This document shows, one piece after another, positions 26,099 through 34,733 of a DNA stretch of 57,230 nt. The stretch comes from Chitinophagaceae bacterium (GTDB lineage Bacteria > Bacteroidota > Bacteroidia > Chitinophagales > Chitinophagaceae), in the NCBI GenBank assembly GCA_019247775.1, contig JAFBAN010000084.1, positions 1 to 57,230 on the forward strand, given 5' to 3'. Both the position numbers and the translations under genes were made by a program. Every line of letters starts with the position of its first letter. Positions within the stretch are counted from its first letter, which is position 1. Under the pieces are notes generated by a model. That model did no database searches. It was not told where the DNA came from and saw nothing but the letters and a program-made list of their open reading frames with translations.

Positions 26099-26149
26099 TT
26101 ATTATAAAGCACTTATTTACAGCGTTTTATATTTAAACCAGCCGCCGGA

Positions 26150-26186
26150 TGTTCAATAATGAACAGCAAGTGTACGAAAACGAACA
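26150..26186. promoter_or_regulatory. Tandem palindromic operator or enhancer-binding site
   Basis: TGTTCA-N4-TGAACA at 26150-26165 (perfect) and TGTACG-N4-CGAACA at 26171-26186 (one mismatch) begin exactly 21 bases apart, two helical turns. Their centres lie about 85 and 105 bases upstream of the predicted sigma-54 start, the distance usual for NtrC-type activators. Confidence 0.5.
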
Positions 26187-26208
26187 GTGGGATTATTTTG
26201 AATTTTAG

Positions 26209-26365
26209 ATTTTGGAATTGCGGCTGTCTCGCTGCAAAAGAAGGTTCGCTGGAAGAAAAACGAAGTTAAGAAGATAAAAAGAGTAGCGCTTTCCGGCTTC
26301 TTCTTCACTTCGTTTTTCTTTTATTGAAACTTCCCGAACTGATCCATCAAGTTCAATTCCAAAAT
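26209..26365. repeat. Nested hairpin: AT-rich outer stem around a GAAG-rich inner stem
   Basis: The outer arms 26209-26220 and 26354-26365 are a perfect 12-bp inverted repeat (ATTTTGGAATTG). The inner arms 26253-26274 and 26299-26320 pair over 22 positions with one mismatch and are followed on the minus strand by a T-rich run, so the inner part can terminate transcription coming from P12. Each stem belongs to a repeat type seen elsewhere in the window. Confidence 0.65.
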
Positions 26366-26386
26366 TTCCCAATCCAAAATTTACGA

Positions 26387-28807
26387 TCATTCCGTTCTCA
26401 GACTATTCACCGGGTTGGCGAGGGCGGCTTTGAGGGCGCGATAGCCCACGGTGAGCCACGCAATGACGATAGATGCCCCGATCGTCATTGCGAAAATGCT
26501 GATGCCCAGCGGGATCCGGAACGTATAGTTTTCCAGCCACTGGTGCATGAAGTACCATGCGATCGGCGTAGCGATCACGAAGGCGATCAGGATCAGCAGC
26601 GTAAATTCTTTGGACAGCAGGAAAACGATATTGCTCACCGAAGCGCCCAATACCTTGCGGATGCCCATTTCCTTGTTGCGTTGCGCTGCCATGAACGAGA
26701 TCAGCCCGTATAAGCCGAGGCAGGAAATAAAAATAGCGATGGCGGCAAAAATGGTATACAACTGCGAGAGCTGCCTTTCCTGGCGGTAAAAATCGGCGAT
26801 CTTCTGATCCAGGAACTGGTATTCGAAAACAGTACTGGGAAAGGTCTGGTTCCATAAGCGCTCAACATTTGCGATGGTAGACCTGAATTTGGCGGGAGAC
26901 ACTTTCAGGTTCACCACACCATATACATCAGCCCAGGTGCTCATGATGACCGGGGCAATGGGCTGACGGAAAGAACTGGCATGAAAATCCCTGATCACGC
27001 CAACGATCACTCCTTTCTTAATGCCATCCCAGAAATCCACTTTTTTGTTGATGGCATCTGCAGGATTATGCACGCCCAGTTTTTCGAGCAGTTTTTCATT
27101 TACCACGAATTCTCTTACCGAGTCGCTCGGCAGATAGGGTCTGCCTGCAATGAACTGGAGGTTGTACATGCGGAAATAACCGGTATCGGCCCATTTCAAT
27201 GCGGCGCCAAAATCTGTTGGTTTGGGTGAATTGTTGTATTTGAAATCGCTGTTCCAGCCGAAATTATCGGCGGGGCTCGCAAAGCTGAAACTAAGGGCCT
27301 CGATGCCGGGATCCTGTTTGAGTTGTGCGGCCAGCACGGCGGTTTTGGAGCGGCTCACGCTATCGCCCGGGAAAGGAATATTGATGATCGCTTCTTTATT
27401 GAAGACCATATCGGCGTTATTGAAATAGCTCATCTGTTTTACCACTACCAGGGTGCCGATGATCAATACCTGCGCGATCACGAATTGCAATACTACCAGC
27501 GCCCGGCGCAATGAAATCGATGCTGTGCTTCTGGAAGCGATGCGATTCTTCAGTGCATTGATCGGGCTGAAGCCGGATAATACCAGCGCAGGGTAAAAGC
27601 CCGAAAGCAAGGTAACGGCAGCAAATGCCGCAACAAGGAATAACAGCAATGACGGATCGGTGAATGGTTTGAAAGCAAGATGCGTCTGCAACAGGTTGTT
27701 GAGCAGCGGCAATACCAGCATCACGATCAGCAGCGAAACCAGCAGGGCGAAGAACGCGATCAGCGCTGTTTCACCTATGAACTGCAATACGAGTTGCCGC
27801 CGGTTACTGCCCAGTACTTTTCTGATGCCTACTTCTTTGGAGCGGTTCACCGCCTGTGCGGTGGCCAGGTTCACAAAATTTACGCACGCGATGATGAGCA
27901 GGAACAGCCCGATCAGACTGAGCGCCGTGATCAGTTCGCGGCTGAAAGTGCGTCCGTTGAAATTGCCGAACCTGTCGTCGTAATGCATGTCGGTCATGGG
28001 CTGAATGGTGAAGCCGTCTTTTACATAGTCGGCCGGTTTATGTTTCTTCACGAATGCACCCAGTGTGGCGTCGAACTGTTGGGGCGTGTAACCGGAAGGG
28101 AATTGCACGAATGTGTAGGCGTTGCTGAACGTGCTTACCCAGTCGTTCAGATTGCTTTTGATGCCCGTGTTATTGAGTGTGGGCCAGGACATCACGATCT
28201 TAAGCGGGAAGTCTGAGTTTGCGGGAATATTATCCAGTATGCCGGTTACTTTCACCGAAAGCTTTTTGCTGCCGATCTGCACGATCCTGCCGATGGATGA
28301 CTGCCAGCTGCCGAAATACCTTTCGGCCGTTTCTTTCGTCAGGAAAGCCATATTGGGTTCAGCCATGGATTTTTTTATATCGCCTGTCAGTACTTTGAAA
28401 TCGAACATATCGAAGAAAGACGCTTCCGAATAGAACACGCCCTCTTCTTCCTTGAATTTTTTCACGATCTCGCCATTGCTGCCGGGAATGACCACCTGCT
28501 GGTTATCATTCTCGAAGATGGAAGCCACATTCTTCAGCTGGGGATAATCTACCCGCAGGCCATTCGCCACCGGAAAGGGAACGCCGGCGGAGTAATTGGT
28601 GCGTTCGGGGCCTTTAAACACGGAAACGACCCGGTAGATCTCATTCTTTTTAGAATGGAAATCGTCGAAACTCCTTTCATACCTGATCACCAGGAACAGC
28701 AGCAAACAGGCGGCCATACCCACGGCAAGACCTGTGATATTAATGACAGCATAACTCTTATTCCTTTGCAGGCTTCTGAATGCGATGGTGAAATAACTTT
28801 TGAGCAT
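26387..28807 (-). CDS. P12: double-length MacB/FtsX-type ABC permease
   Basis: An 806-residue protein and the last permease of the array. Helices are near residues 20-41, 294-316, 345-370, 388-412, 434-456, 682-704, 732-755 and 766-790. The first coupling motif RSKEVGIRKVLGSNRRQL starts at residue 322; the second, RNKEMGIRKVLGASVSNI, is near 710. The C-tail is NPVNSLRTE, with N in place of K, which is unique in the set. The first coupling region (RRQL-V-L-Q-F) most resembles that of P6. It starts nine bases after the P11 stop and ends in front of a terminator-like nested hairpin. Confidence 0.9.
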   Translation of the reverse strand: MLKSYFTIAFRSLQRNKSYAVINITGLAVGMAACLLLFLVIRYERSFDDFHSKKNEIYRVVSVFKGPERTNYSAGVPFPVANGLRVDYPQLKNVASIFENDNQQVVIPGSNGEIVKKFKEEEGVFYSEASFFDMFDFKVLTGDIKKSMAEPNMAFLTKETAERYFGSWQSSIGRIVQIGSKKLSVKVTGILDNIPANSDFPLKIVMSWPTLNNTGIKSNLNDWVSTFSNAYTFVQFPSGYTPQQFDATLGAFVKKHKPADYVKDGFTIQPMTDMHYDDRFGNFNGRTFSRELITALSLIGLFLLIIACVNFVNLATAQAVNRSKEVGIRKVLGSNRRQLVLQFIGETALIAFFALLVSLLIVMLVLPLLNNLLQTHLAFKPFTDPSLLLFLVAAFAAVTLLSGFYPALVLSGFSPINALKNRIASRSTASISLRRALVVLQFVIAQVLIIGTLVVVKQMSYFNNADMVFNKEAIINIPFPGDSVSRSKTAVLAAQLKQDPGIEALSFSFASPADNFGWNSDFKYNNSPKPTDFGAALKWADTGYFRMYNLQFIAGRPYLPSDSVREFVVNEKLLEKLGVHNPADAINKKVDFWDGIKKGVIVGVIRDFHASSFRQPIAPVIMSTWADVYGVVNLKVSPAKFRSTIANVERLWNQTFPSTVFEYQFLDQKIADFYRQERQLSQLYTIFAAIAIFISCLGLYGLISFMAAQRNKEMGIRKVLGASVSNIVFLLSKEFTLLILIAFVIATPIAWYFMHQWLENYTFRIPLGISIFAMTIGASIVIAWLTVGYRALKAALANPVNSLRTE

Positions 28808-28816
28808 AACAAGGGT

Positions 28817-31222
28817 TTATTCAGTTCGTAGGTTTTTTACCGGATTTGCGAGAGCCGCGCGGTAGCACTGGAAGGAAATGCATAGCAGTGCCGCGGCGAA
28901 GGTCACGAGTGCTACCGCAAGAAAGCTGGACCAGCTTTGTTCAATACGATATACATAGTTTTCCAGCCATTTGCCGGTGATCCTGAATGCCAGTGGCCAG
29001 GCTATGATATTGGCGATCAGCAGAAGGAGTGCATAGTCTTTGAGGAACAATGAAATGATATTACCTGCCCCGGCTCCAAGCACTTTTCGTACGGCTATCT
29101 CCCGGGTACGCTTTACAAGGGTAAACGTTACGATCCCGAAAATGCCGGTCAGAACGATAATGATCATCAATACAGTTGCCATCCTTGCAGCGCGCTGCAA
29201 TTGTAGTTCGGACTGGTACAGCAGCTGGAATTTATCATCCATAAAGAAAAAATCGAACGGTGCCTTCCGCGCCATGGACTGCCATTTATTTTTTAGCAGG
29301 GAGATACTGCGGGCAATATCTCCACCCTGCAGTTTAACGGTCAGAAAGCGATAATTTTTGGTATCCATGACCTGTGCAAATACAACAGGCCCGGCTGTTT
29401 CCTGGAAAGTGGAATAATGATAATCTTTGATCACGCCTGCAACAGTAAACACAACATTGGCAGATGGCAGCCTTATCTTTTTTCCGGTAACAGGTCCTGT
29501 AAGACCCAGTGCTTTTACCGCCGATTCATTCAAAACCAGCTGGCGCGGCGTATAGCCGCCGTCCGTCTTAAAAAAAGAGCCTTCTTTCAGGGTTAACCCG
29601 AAGGTGGCTGCATAGTTAGCATCCGCAGCAATACCTGGGATGTAAACGGGCCTTGCATCCGAGCCCTCAGGTACAAGATCATAGCTTACAGGCGGTTTCC
29701 GGTCGGGCACTTCAAAAGCCAGACTTGCATTTTTCACACCAGGCAATTGTTTGAATGCGTCGCGGATCGCTTCCATTTTCAATACCCCGGCGGAGTCCCA
29801 CTGCTTGGGAAATGCATAAACGGCCATCAATCGCTCCTTATCATAACCCAGGTCGCGTGTGAAACAGTAGTTCACCTGCCTGCTGATATTCACAGCGCTT
29901 ATAAACACAATGATCGCAAGGGTAAACTGCACCACCAGCAGCGTTCTCCTGAATACGAGCGCGCTTTTTGCGGTATTCATCTTGCCTTTGATGGCTGCAA
30001 CGGTATTGGATGCGCTCAGTACAAATGCAGGATAGATGCCCGCGACAAACCCAGTTGAGAGTATCAGCGCCGTCAGTAACAATATCTCTCCCGGCGTAAA
30101 CTGCCAGACCGATGGGAGTGTTGTATTCATCACCTGCCCGAAGTAGGGGAGCAGGAGTTGGTAAAAAAACACCGATAAGACCCCGGCAGCTATGGTAAGC
30201 GCCATTGATTCTGTTAGGTATTGGAATATCAGCTGCTTTCTCTCGCTGCCGAATACTTTTCGAAGGCCGATCTCTTTTAGCCGGTAAGAGGACGTGCCGA
30301 TACTGATATTGACAAAATTGATCACCGCCATCAACAGGATAAATCCTGCAACGAACAACAGGGTTGTGATCATTCTTTCAACGGCTGCATTGTTGTCCTT
30401 CAAATAGTAGCTTCTCACCGGCGCCAGTTCTACTTTTATATTTCCTTTGATGCTGGCATCGGCGCGGTTGGCTACCAGATCGGCTGCAGGTTTTGCAAGT
30501 TGTTCCGGTTTCACGCCGGGCCTCAGCCGGATCATGCCAAGCACATAGGTGTTTGCCCATGACTCTTCGAGGTCGTTTACCTGGAAATACCGGCTGCCTT
30601 TGAATGGAAGAAATACGCTATAGCCTGTTGGACTTATGATATGGGTAACGGAATTTTTTGGTATTTGTTTCAATACGCCAGACACCAGGTAGTCCTGCGT
30701 CTGGCTGGTTGTGGTGGTGATCGTTATCGTTTTATTGATCGCATCCGGGCTGCCGAAGAGGCGGGTGGCAAGATCTTCAGTGATGACCGCGGAATTATTG
30801 TTTGCGAATGCCTGCCGGCTGTTGCCGTATAGCAGTTTGAAACCGTACATGGAAACCAGGGTCGTATCCCCAATGGAGATCTCCTCTTTATAGTGGTTAT
30901 CGCCGGCAGATACTACATTGGTTACCGGGTTATACCGATAGTAGTTCTCAACCAGGTCGGGATAACTCTCCTTCAGCGCGCGCGCTAACGGCGCTATGGT
31001 AGTGATATCGAGCCCCGAATTTTCCTGCTTCCATTTGCTTTTCAGGATATATTGATCACCTGCCGCTGATAATCCTGCATTCACCTGCTTCTCATTGATC
31101 ACATAGGCAGCGATCAGCATAGTAAAACAGATGCCTATCCCCAGACACAATACATTAATCGCAGAGAACAGTTTGGGCCTGACAAGATGCCGTAATCCTA
31201 TAATGAGATAGTTTTTAAACAT
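28817..31222 (-). CDS. P11: divergent MacB/FtsX-type ABC permease
   Basis: An 801-residue protein with the double layout but one of the two most divergent sequences in the array. The coupling motifs are RLKEIGLRKVFGSERKQL and RTREIAVRKVLGAGAGNI; the second has GAG where most others have GAS. The C-tail is NPVKNLRTE, shared only with P10. The first periplasmic domain opens with NEKQVNAGLSAAGDQYILKS in place of the usual YDRFH-x-x-A-x-x-IYR. It starts 13 bases after the DUF4097 gene, so the two are surely co-transcribed. The features shared with P10 suggest a P10-DUF4097-P11 cassette. Confidence 0.88.
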   Translation of the reverse strand: MFKNYLIIGLRHLVRPKLFSAINVLCLGIGICFTMLIAAYVINEKQVNAGLSAAGDQYILKSKWKQENSGLDITTIAPLARALKESYPDLVENYYRYNPVTNVVSAGDNHYKEEISIGDTTLVSMYGFKLLYGNSRQAFANNNSAVITEDLATRLFGSPDAINKTITITTTTSQTQDYLVSGVLKQIPKNSVTHIISPTGYSVFLPFKGSRYFQVNDLEESWANTYVLGMIRLRPGVKPEQLAKPAADLVANRADASIKGNIKVELAPVRSYYLKDNNAAVERMITTLLFVAGFILLMAVINFVNISIGTSSYRLKEIGLRKVFGSERKQLIFQYLTESMALTIAAGVLSVFFYQLLLPYFGQVMNTTLPSVWQFTPGEILLLTALILSTGFVAGIYPAFVLSASNTVAAIKGKMNTAKSALVFRRTLLVVQFTLAIIVFISAVNISRQVNYCFTRDLGYDKERLMAVYAFPKQWDSAGVLKMEAIRDAFKQLPGVKNASLAFEVPDRKPPVSYDLVPEGSDARPVYIPGIAADANYAATFGLTLKEGSFFKTDGGYTPRQLVLNESAVKALGLTGPVTGKKIRLPSANVVFTVAGVIKDYHYSTFQETAGPVVFAQVMDTKNYRFLTVKLQGGDIARSISLLKNKWQSMARKAPFDFFFMDDKFQLLYQSELQLQRAARMATVLMIIIVLTGIFGIVTFTLVKRTREIAVRKVLGAGAGNIISLFLKDYALLLLIANIIAWPLAFRITGKWLENYVYRIEQSWSSFLAVALVTFAAALLCISFQCYRAALANPVKNLRTE

Positions 31223-31235
31223 AAGCGTTATTCGA

Positions 31236-32273
31236 TTATTGCAAGGTCAATCTTATGCTGCCGCTGCTGGCATTTACCCTTACCTGCGATCCGCCGCCGT
31301 TCAATGCACCGTCGATCCGCTCCTTATCCTGTGTACCCCTGAAATTGCTGAGCGTTTCGCTGCGGATATTATCGGCGGTAAGGCGCAGGTCCATACCCTT
31401 GTTTTTCGGCAACTGCAGGTAGATATTGCCGCCCGAGTTGCTTAGCCTGATGCCTTTACTTACATCGGTGATCACCACATCCATGCTGCCGCCGCTGGTG
31501 GAAGCATCTACACCGCCGGTCAGATCTTTCAGCGTGATGCTGCCACCGGAAGTATGGGTGGTCAGATCGCCGGAAATATGATCGCCATGAATGCTTCCGC
31601 CACTGGTGGTGGCATGGATAGTACCTTGCAGCTGCGTAAGATGCAGGCCGCCGCCCGAAGTGCCGAGCGTGATGCGGCCGGAGCAGTTCTCCGCATCCAC
31701 ATTGCCGCCGGAAGTTGACAATTCAATATCGTCTTTCGAATTTTTGATAGTGATATTGCCGCCCGAAGTTTTTCCGTCCATTTTTCCACCGAGGTTATCG
31801 ATCACAAGATTGCCGCCGCTGGTCTGGAACTCATGCGTACCGTTGAGTGCGGAAAGTTTAATACTTCCGCCACTGGTAGAAAGATCGGTAGACACCGCGG
31901 TGGGAACATATATCCTGAAAGAAATATTCAGCGCATTTTGCCAGTCCCAGTCGCGGCTTTCCCGGCGTTTTGATTTGGCCGTAGCCGTAAGTTTACCGCC
32001 GCTTACTGAAACTGAGACGTCATAGTCCGCCAGCCGCTGTTTGATCTCATCGCGCGATAATTCTTCTTTCCTGCCATTGCCGCTGACGAACATCTCTACC
32101 CGCGGATTTGCGGCGGCTTCGCCGATTACGGTGATATGCCCGCCCGAGGTTTCGGAGTGAACGCTGGTGATCTTACTGCCTGCAAAGCGTTCTGTGCTGT
32201 ACGGTTCTTTATCTTTCTGTGCCTGCGCCTGAAAGGCAAGAAGCAGCATAAAAGCAAGGGTTGTTGTTTTCAT
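31236..32273 (-). CDS. DUF4097-type beta-solenoid protein with 18-residue repeats
   Basis: A 345-residue exported protein with a signal peptide (residues 1-18, ending AQAQ). From residue 133 to about 278 there are eight rungs, the first seven exactly 18 residues long, each starting TSGG (S/N/G) (I/L/V). One more TSGG lies at residues 42-45, and two degenerate rungs close the domain. This is the DUF4097/DUF2807-like right-handed beta-helix pattern. The charged segment ~65-110 (KEELSRDEIKQRL) precedes the helix. The function is not established; relatives are often next to membrane or stress-response systems. Its placement between P10 and P11 with 17- and 13-base gaps implies it works with these permeases, perhaps as a periplasmic component. 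Confidence 0.85.
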   Translation of the reverse strand: MKTTTLAFMLLLAFQAQAQKDKEPYSTERFAGSKITSVHSETSGGHITVIGEAAANPRVEMFVSGNGRKEELSRDEIKQRLADYDVSVSVSGGKLTATAKSKRRESRDWDWQNALNISFRIYVPTAVSTDLSTSGGSIKLSALNGTHEFQTSGGNLVIDNLGGKMDGKTSGGNITIKNSKDDIELSTSGGNVDAENCSGRITLGTSGGGLHLTQLQGTIHATTSGGSIHGDHISGDLTTHTSGGSITLKDLTGGVDASTSGGSMDVVITDVSKGIRLSNSGGNIYLQLPKNKGMDLRLTADNIRSETLSNFRGTQDKERIDGALNGGGSQVRVNASSGSIRLTLQ

Positions 32274-32290
32274 GGTTGTATGTTTTAAAG

Positions 32291-34702
32291 TTATTCGGTT
32301 CTTAAATTTTTTACAGGGTTTGCCATCGCGGTGCGCATTGTCTGCGCAATTACAGCTGCCAGAACCACCACCAGTACAAGCAGAAGCGGCATTGCGAGCA
32401 GTGTAGCGCTGAACCGGATCCTGTTCGCGAAATTTCTCAGCAGCGCATTACCCGCCAGGTAAGACACCGGAAGGGCGATCATGCCCGACAGCGCCAGCAG
32501 GGAAATAAGGTTGCGCGTCAGCAGCAGGGTAATACTGGCTACGCCGGCGCCCAGCACTTTCCGGATGCTGATCTCTGCAGCCCTTGTCTGTGCTGTGTAC
32601 ACTGTGATGCCGAAAATTCCAAGACAGGCGAGCAGAAGGGTAAGCAGCGAGAAAAATGCCAGCGTTTCGATGCTGCTGGTATTTTTGTATACGTGTTCAA
32701 ATTCCTCGTCAAAAGTGGAATAGCTCCACGGCGTATGAGGATTTAGTACTCGCCAGTCGGCTTGCAGCGATGCTATTGTTGCCGCATCCGCCTTTCCCTG
32801 CAATTGGATACTTGCATATTGGAATTGGGATGGAATATACCTGAACGCCATCGGCCCCATTTCCCGCATCATATTCTCGTATTGAAAATCCTTCAGTATC
32901 CCCACAACGCGCATTTCTTTACGCACGGCACTGCTTAGTTGCTTGTTGTCATTTTCCTGGAGAGACAATAACTGTCCGAGCGCATTCCCGGCATCGCCCA
33001 GTTTCAATGCTTCCACCGCTTTTTCATTGAGGATTATGTAACTGTCTGCAGTATCCCGGACGTTTGCGGGGAAACCTGTGCCGGCGACAAGTGTAAGCCC
33101 CATGGTCTTAACGAAATTGGTATCGACTGCATAATAGGCAAGCTTCACCGGCTCGGCTGAAGCGGTTACACTGGCCTTCGCATAATTCTGCACATAGGTG
33201 CCAAGCAATGCGGAACCGGCAGTTATTTGCCTGACATGGTTATCGTGAGAAAGCCGGGCGTTCAATTTTTTATAATCGGTACCATTGAGCGGCAGGTGAA
33301 TGAATTGTTGACGCGAGAACCCATAATTGGCAGTGAACATGTGGCGGTCCTGCATATAAATGACTGCGAGCATACTTACCAGTACCAGGGATACAGTGAG
33401 TTGCACTGTTATCAGGATCTTCCTCAGTGTAAGCCCCCGAAAAAACATAACACCTTTAAGGTTTTTAAGTGTTTCAAGTGGTTTAAAGGATGAGAGTATC
33501 CACGCAGGTAAAGTTCCCGCCAGAATTGCGACGAGTATGGTGAACACTGCAAAATAGGTAAGCGTGCCCGCGTCCAATTGTAATGCGACGCCATTTTTTG
33601 CCAGAATATCCGGGTTGATCAGACGCACGATGAAATAGCCGGCAGCCGCAGACATAACCGACATCAGGAAAGCTTCCATAAAAAACTGGATAAATACCTG
33701 CAGCCTGCCGGCTCCCAGCAGTTTTCTAACGCCCACTTCCCGTGCCCTTGCCAGCGAGCGGGCAACAGACAGGTTGGTATAGTTAAAGCACGCAAACAAA
33801 AGCACTATAAGACCGATGCCCATCAGCGAATAGAGGTAGATCATCGATACGCCCGATCCGAAATTACTCTCGAGCCGTTCAAACTGAGGTGACATATCCG
33901 TTACCGGCTGCAGCCGTAACCTGAATTTTTTTACCTGGCCGCGCATTTGTTTCAGGGCCAAATCAGACAATGACGACAAAGAGGCGTTTGCATCTGAGCG
34001 GGTAATTCCTGGTTTTAGCCTGACAAATGTGTAACTGGTCTGAAAGTCCGACCAATTATCTGTTGTGCGTCCGACCTTCTCAGTCTTTTCCAGCAAGGGC
34101 AAAGTTGACATTGATACGTACACATCTTTTATCAGGTGGGTTTTGAAAGCAGGCGCCTGCAGAATACCAGTAATAATGAAGTCCTCATCGAACTGTGCCA
34201 GGTGTATGCTTTTGCCAATCGGGTCCGAACCCGGAAAGAATTTTGCGGCCGTCTCGGTTGTCAGGATAACGCTTTTTGGCGCTGTCAGCGCAGTTCTTTT
34301 ATCACCCGATTGCAGGTTGAATGCAAAAAGATCGAACAGGGATGGTTCTGCAAAAAGTCCCTCCAGTTCCAGGGTCCGCGAATTGGCTGAAGCGTCAGAG
34401 ATGATACCGCGTTTCAGCCGCGTTACCTGTTCTGCAACATCAAATTGTTTCAATGCAGCCGCCAGAGGCAGGGCAGTGCTTGCAAAACGGGTGGCGCCGC
34501 TTTTGGTTTCAGCATCGGCTGTAACCCTGTATAGGCGGTCTGTTGCCGGATGTGCTTTGTCATAGCTGAATGCTTCTGCCACGATTGAAATGATCAGCAG
34601 CCCAACAGCCATGCTCATGGCTAAACCGAACAGATTGACGGCCGAAAACAATTTGTTCTTAAGAAAATTTCGCCATGCAACTTTTAAATAATTTTTTAAC
34701 AT
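32291..34702 (-). CDS. P10: divergent MacB/FtsX-type ABC permease
   Basis: An 803-residue permease whose coupling motifs are RAREVGVRKLLGAGRLQV and RAAEISIRKVLGAGVASI; the second is the most altered of the array (E-I-S in place of E-I-G, and GAG). The last membrane region is unusually rich in Leu/Val and lacks the W-x-x-D/N-(F/Y)-A/P-Y-R motif found before the final helix in most others (it reads LLRNFANRI). The C-tail is NPVKNLRTE. It is directly followed by the DUF4097 gene (17 bases). P9 lies 31 bases upstream. Confidence 0.88.
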   Translation of the reverse strand: MLKNYLKVAWRNFLKNKLFSAVNLFGLAMSMAVGLLIISIVAEAFSYDKAHPATDRLYRVTADAETKSGATRFASTALPLAAALKQFDVAEQVTRLKRGIISDASANSRTLELEGLFAEPSLFDLFAFNLQSGDKRTALTAPKSVILTTETAAKFFPGSDPIGKSIHLAQFDEDFIITGILQAPAFKTHLIKDVYVSMSTLPLLEKTEKVGRTTDNWSDFQTSYTFVRLKPGITRSDANASLSSLSDLALKQMRGQVKKFRLRLQPVTDMSPQFERLESNFGSGVSMIYLYSLMGIGLIVLLFACFNYTNLSVARSLARAREVGVRKLLGAGRLQVFIQFFMEAFLMSVMSAAAGYFIVRLINPDILAKNGVALQLDAGTLTYFAVFTILVAILAGTLPAWILSSFKPLETLKNLKGVMFFRGLTLRKILITVQLTVSLVLVSMLAVIYMQDRHMFTANYGFSRQQFIHLPLNGTDYKKLNARLSHDNHVRQITAGSALLGTYVQNYAKASVTASAEPVKLAYYAVDTNFVKTMGLTLVAGTGFPANVRDTADSYIILNEKAVEALKLGDAGNALGQLLSLQENDNKQLSSAVRKEMRVVGILKDFQYENMMREMGPMAFRYIPSQFQYASIQLQGKADAATIASLQADWRVLNPHTPWSYSTFDEEFEHVYKNTSSIETLAFFSLLTLLLACLGIFGITVYTAQTRAAEISIRKVLGAGVASITLLLTRNLISLLALSGMIALPVSYLAGNALLRNFANRIRFSATLLAMPLLLVLVVVLAAVIAQTMRTAMANPVKNLRTE

Positions 34703-34733
34703 GTACTTGTTATTTAGACATAAGACTGCACCG

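Larger units (their letters stand above)
26057..26386. other. 330-base intergenic control region between P12 and the ATPase
   Basis: The longest gene-free stretch of the window. From the ATPase outward it holds a sigma-54-like promoter (26083-26098), a pair of palindromes (26150-26186), a nested hairpin (26209-26365) and then the end of P12. No open reading frame of credible composition is seen. Confidence 0.7.

Noticed and set aside
31590..31890. Repeated DNA in the DUF4097 gene as a possible CRISPR or minisatellite
   Set aside because: The ~54-base periodicity is in phase with codons and reflects the 18-residue protein repeat; there are no spacers and DNA units are strongly diverged.
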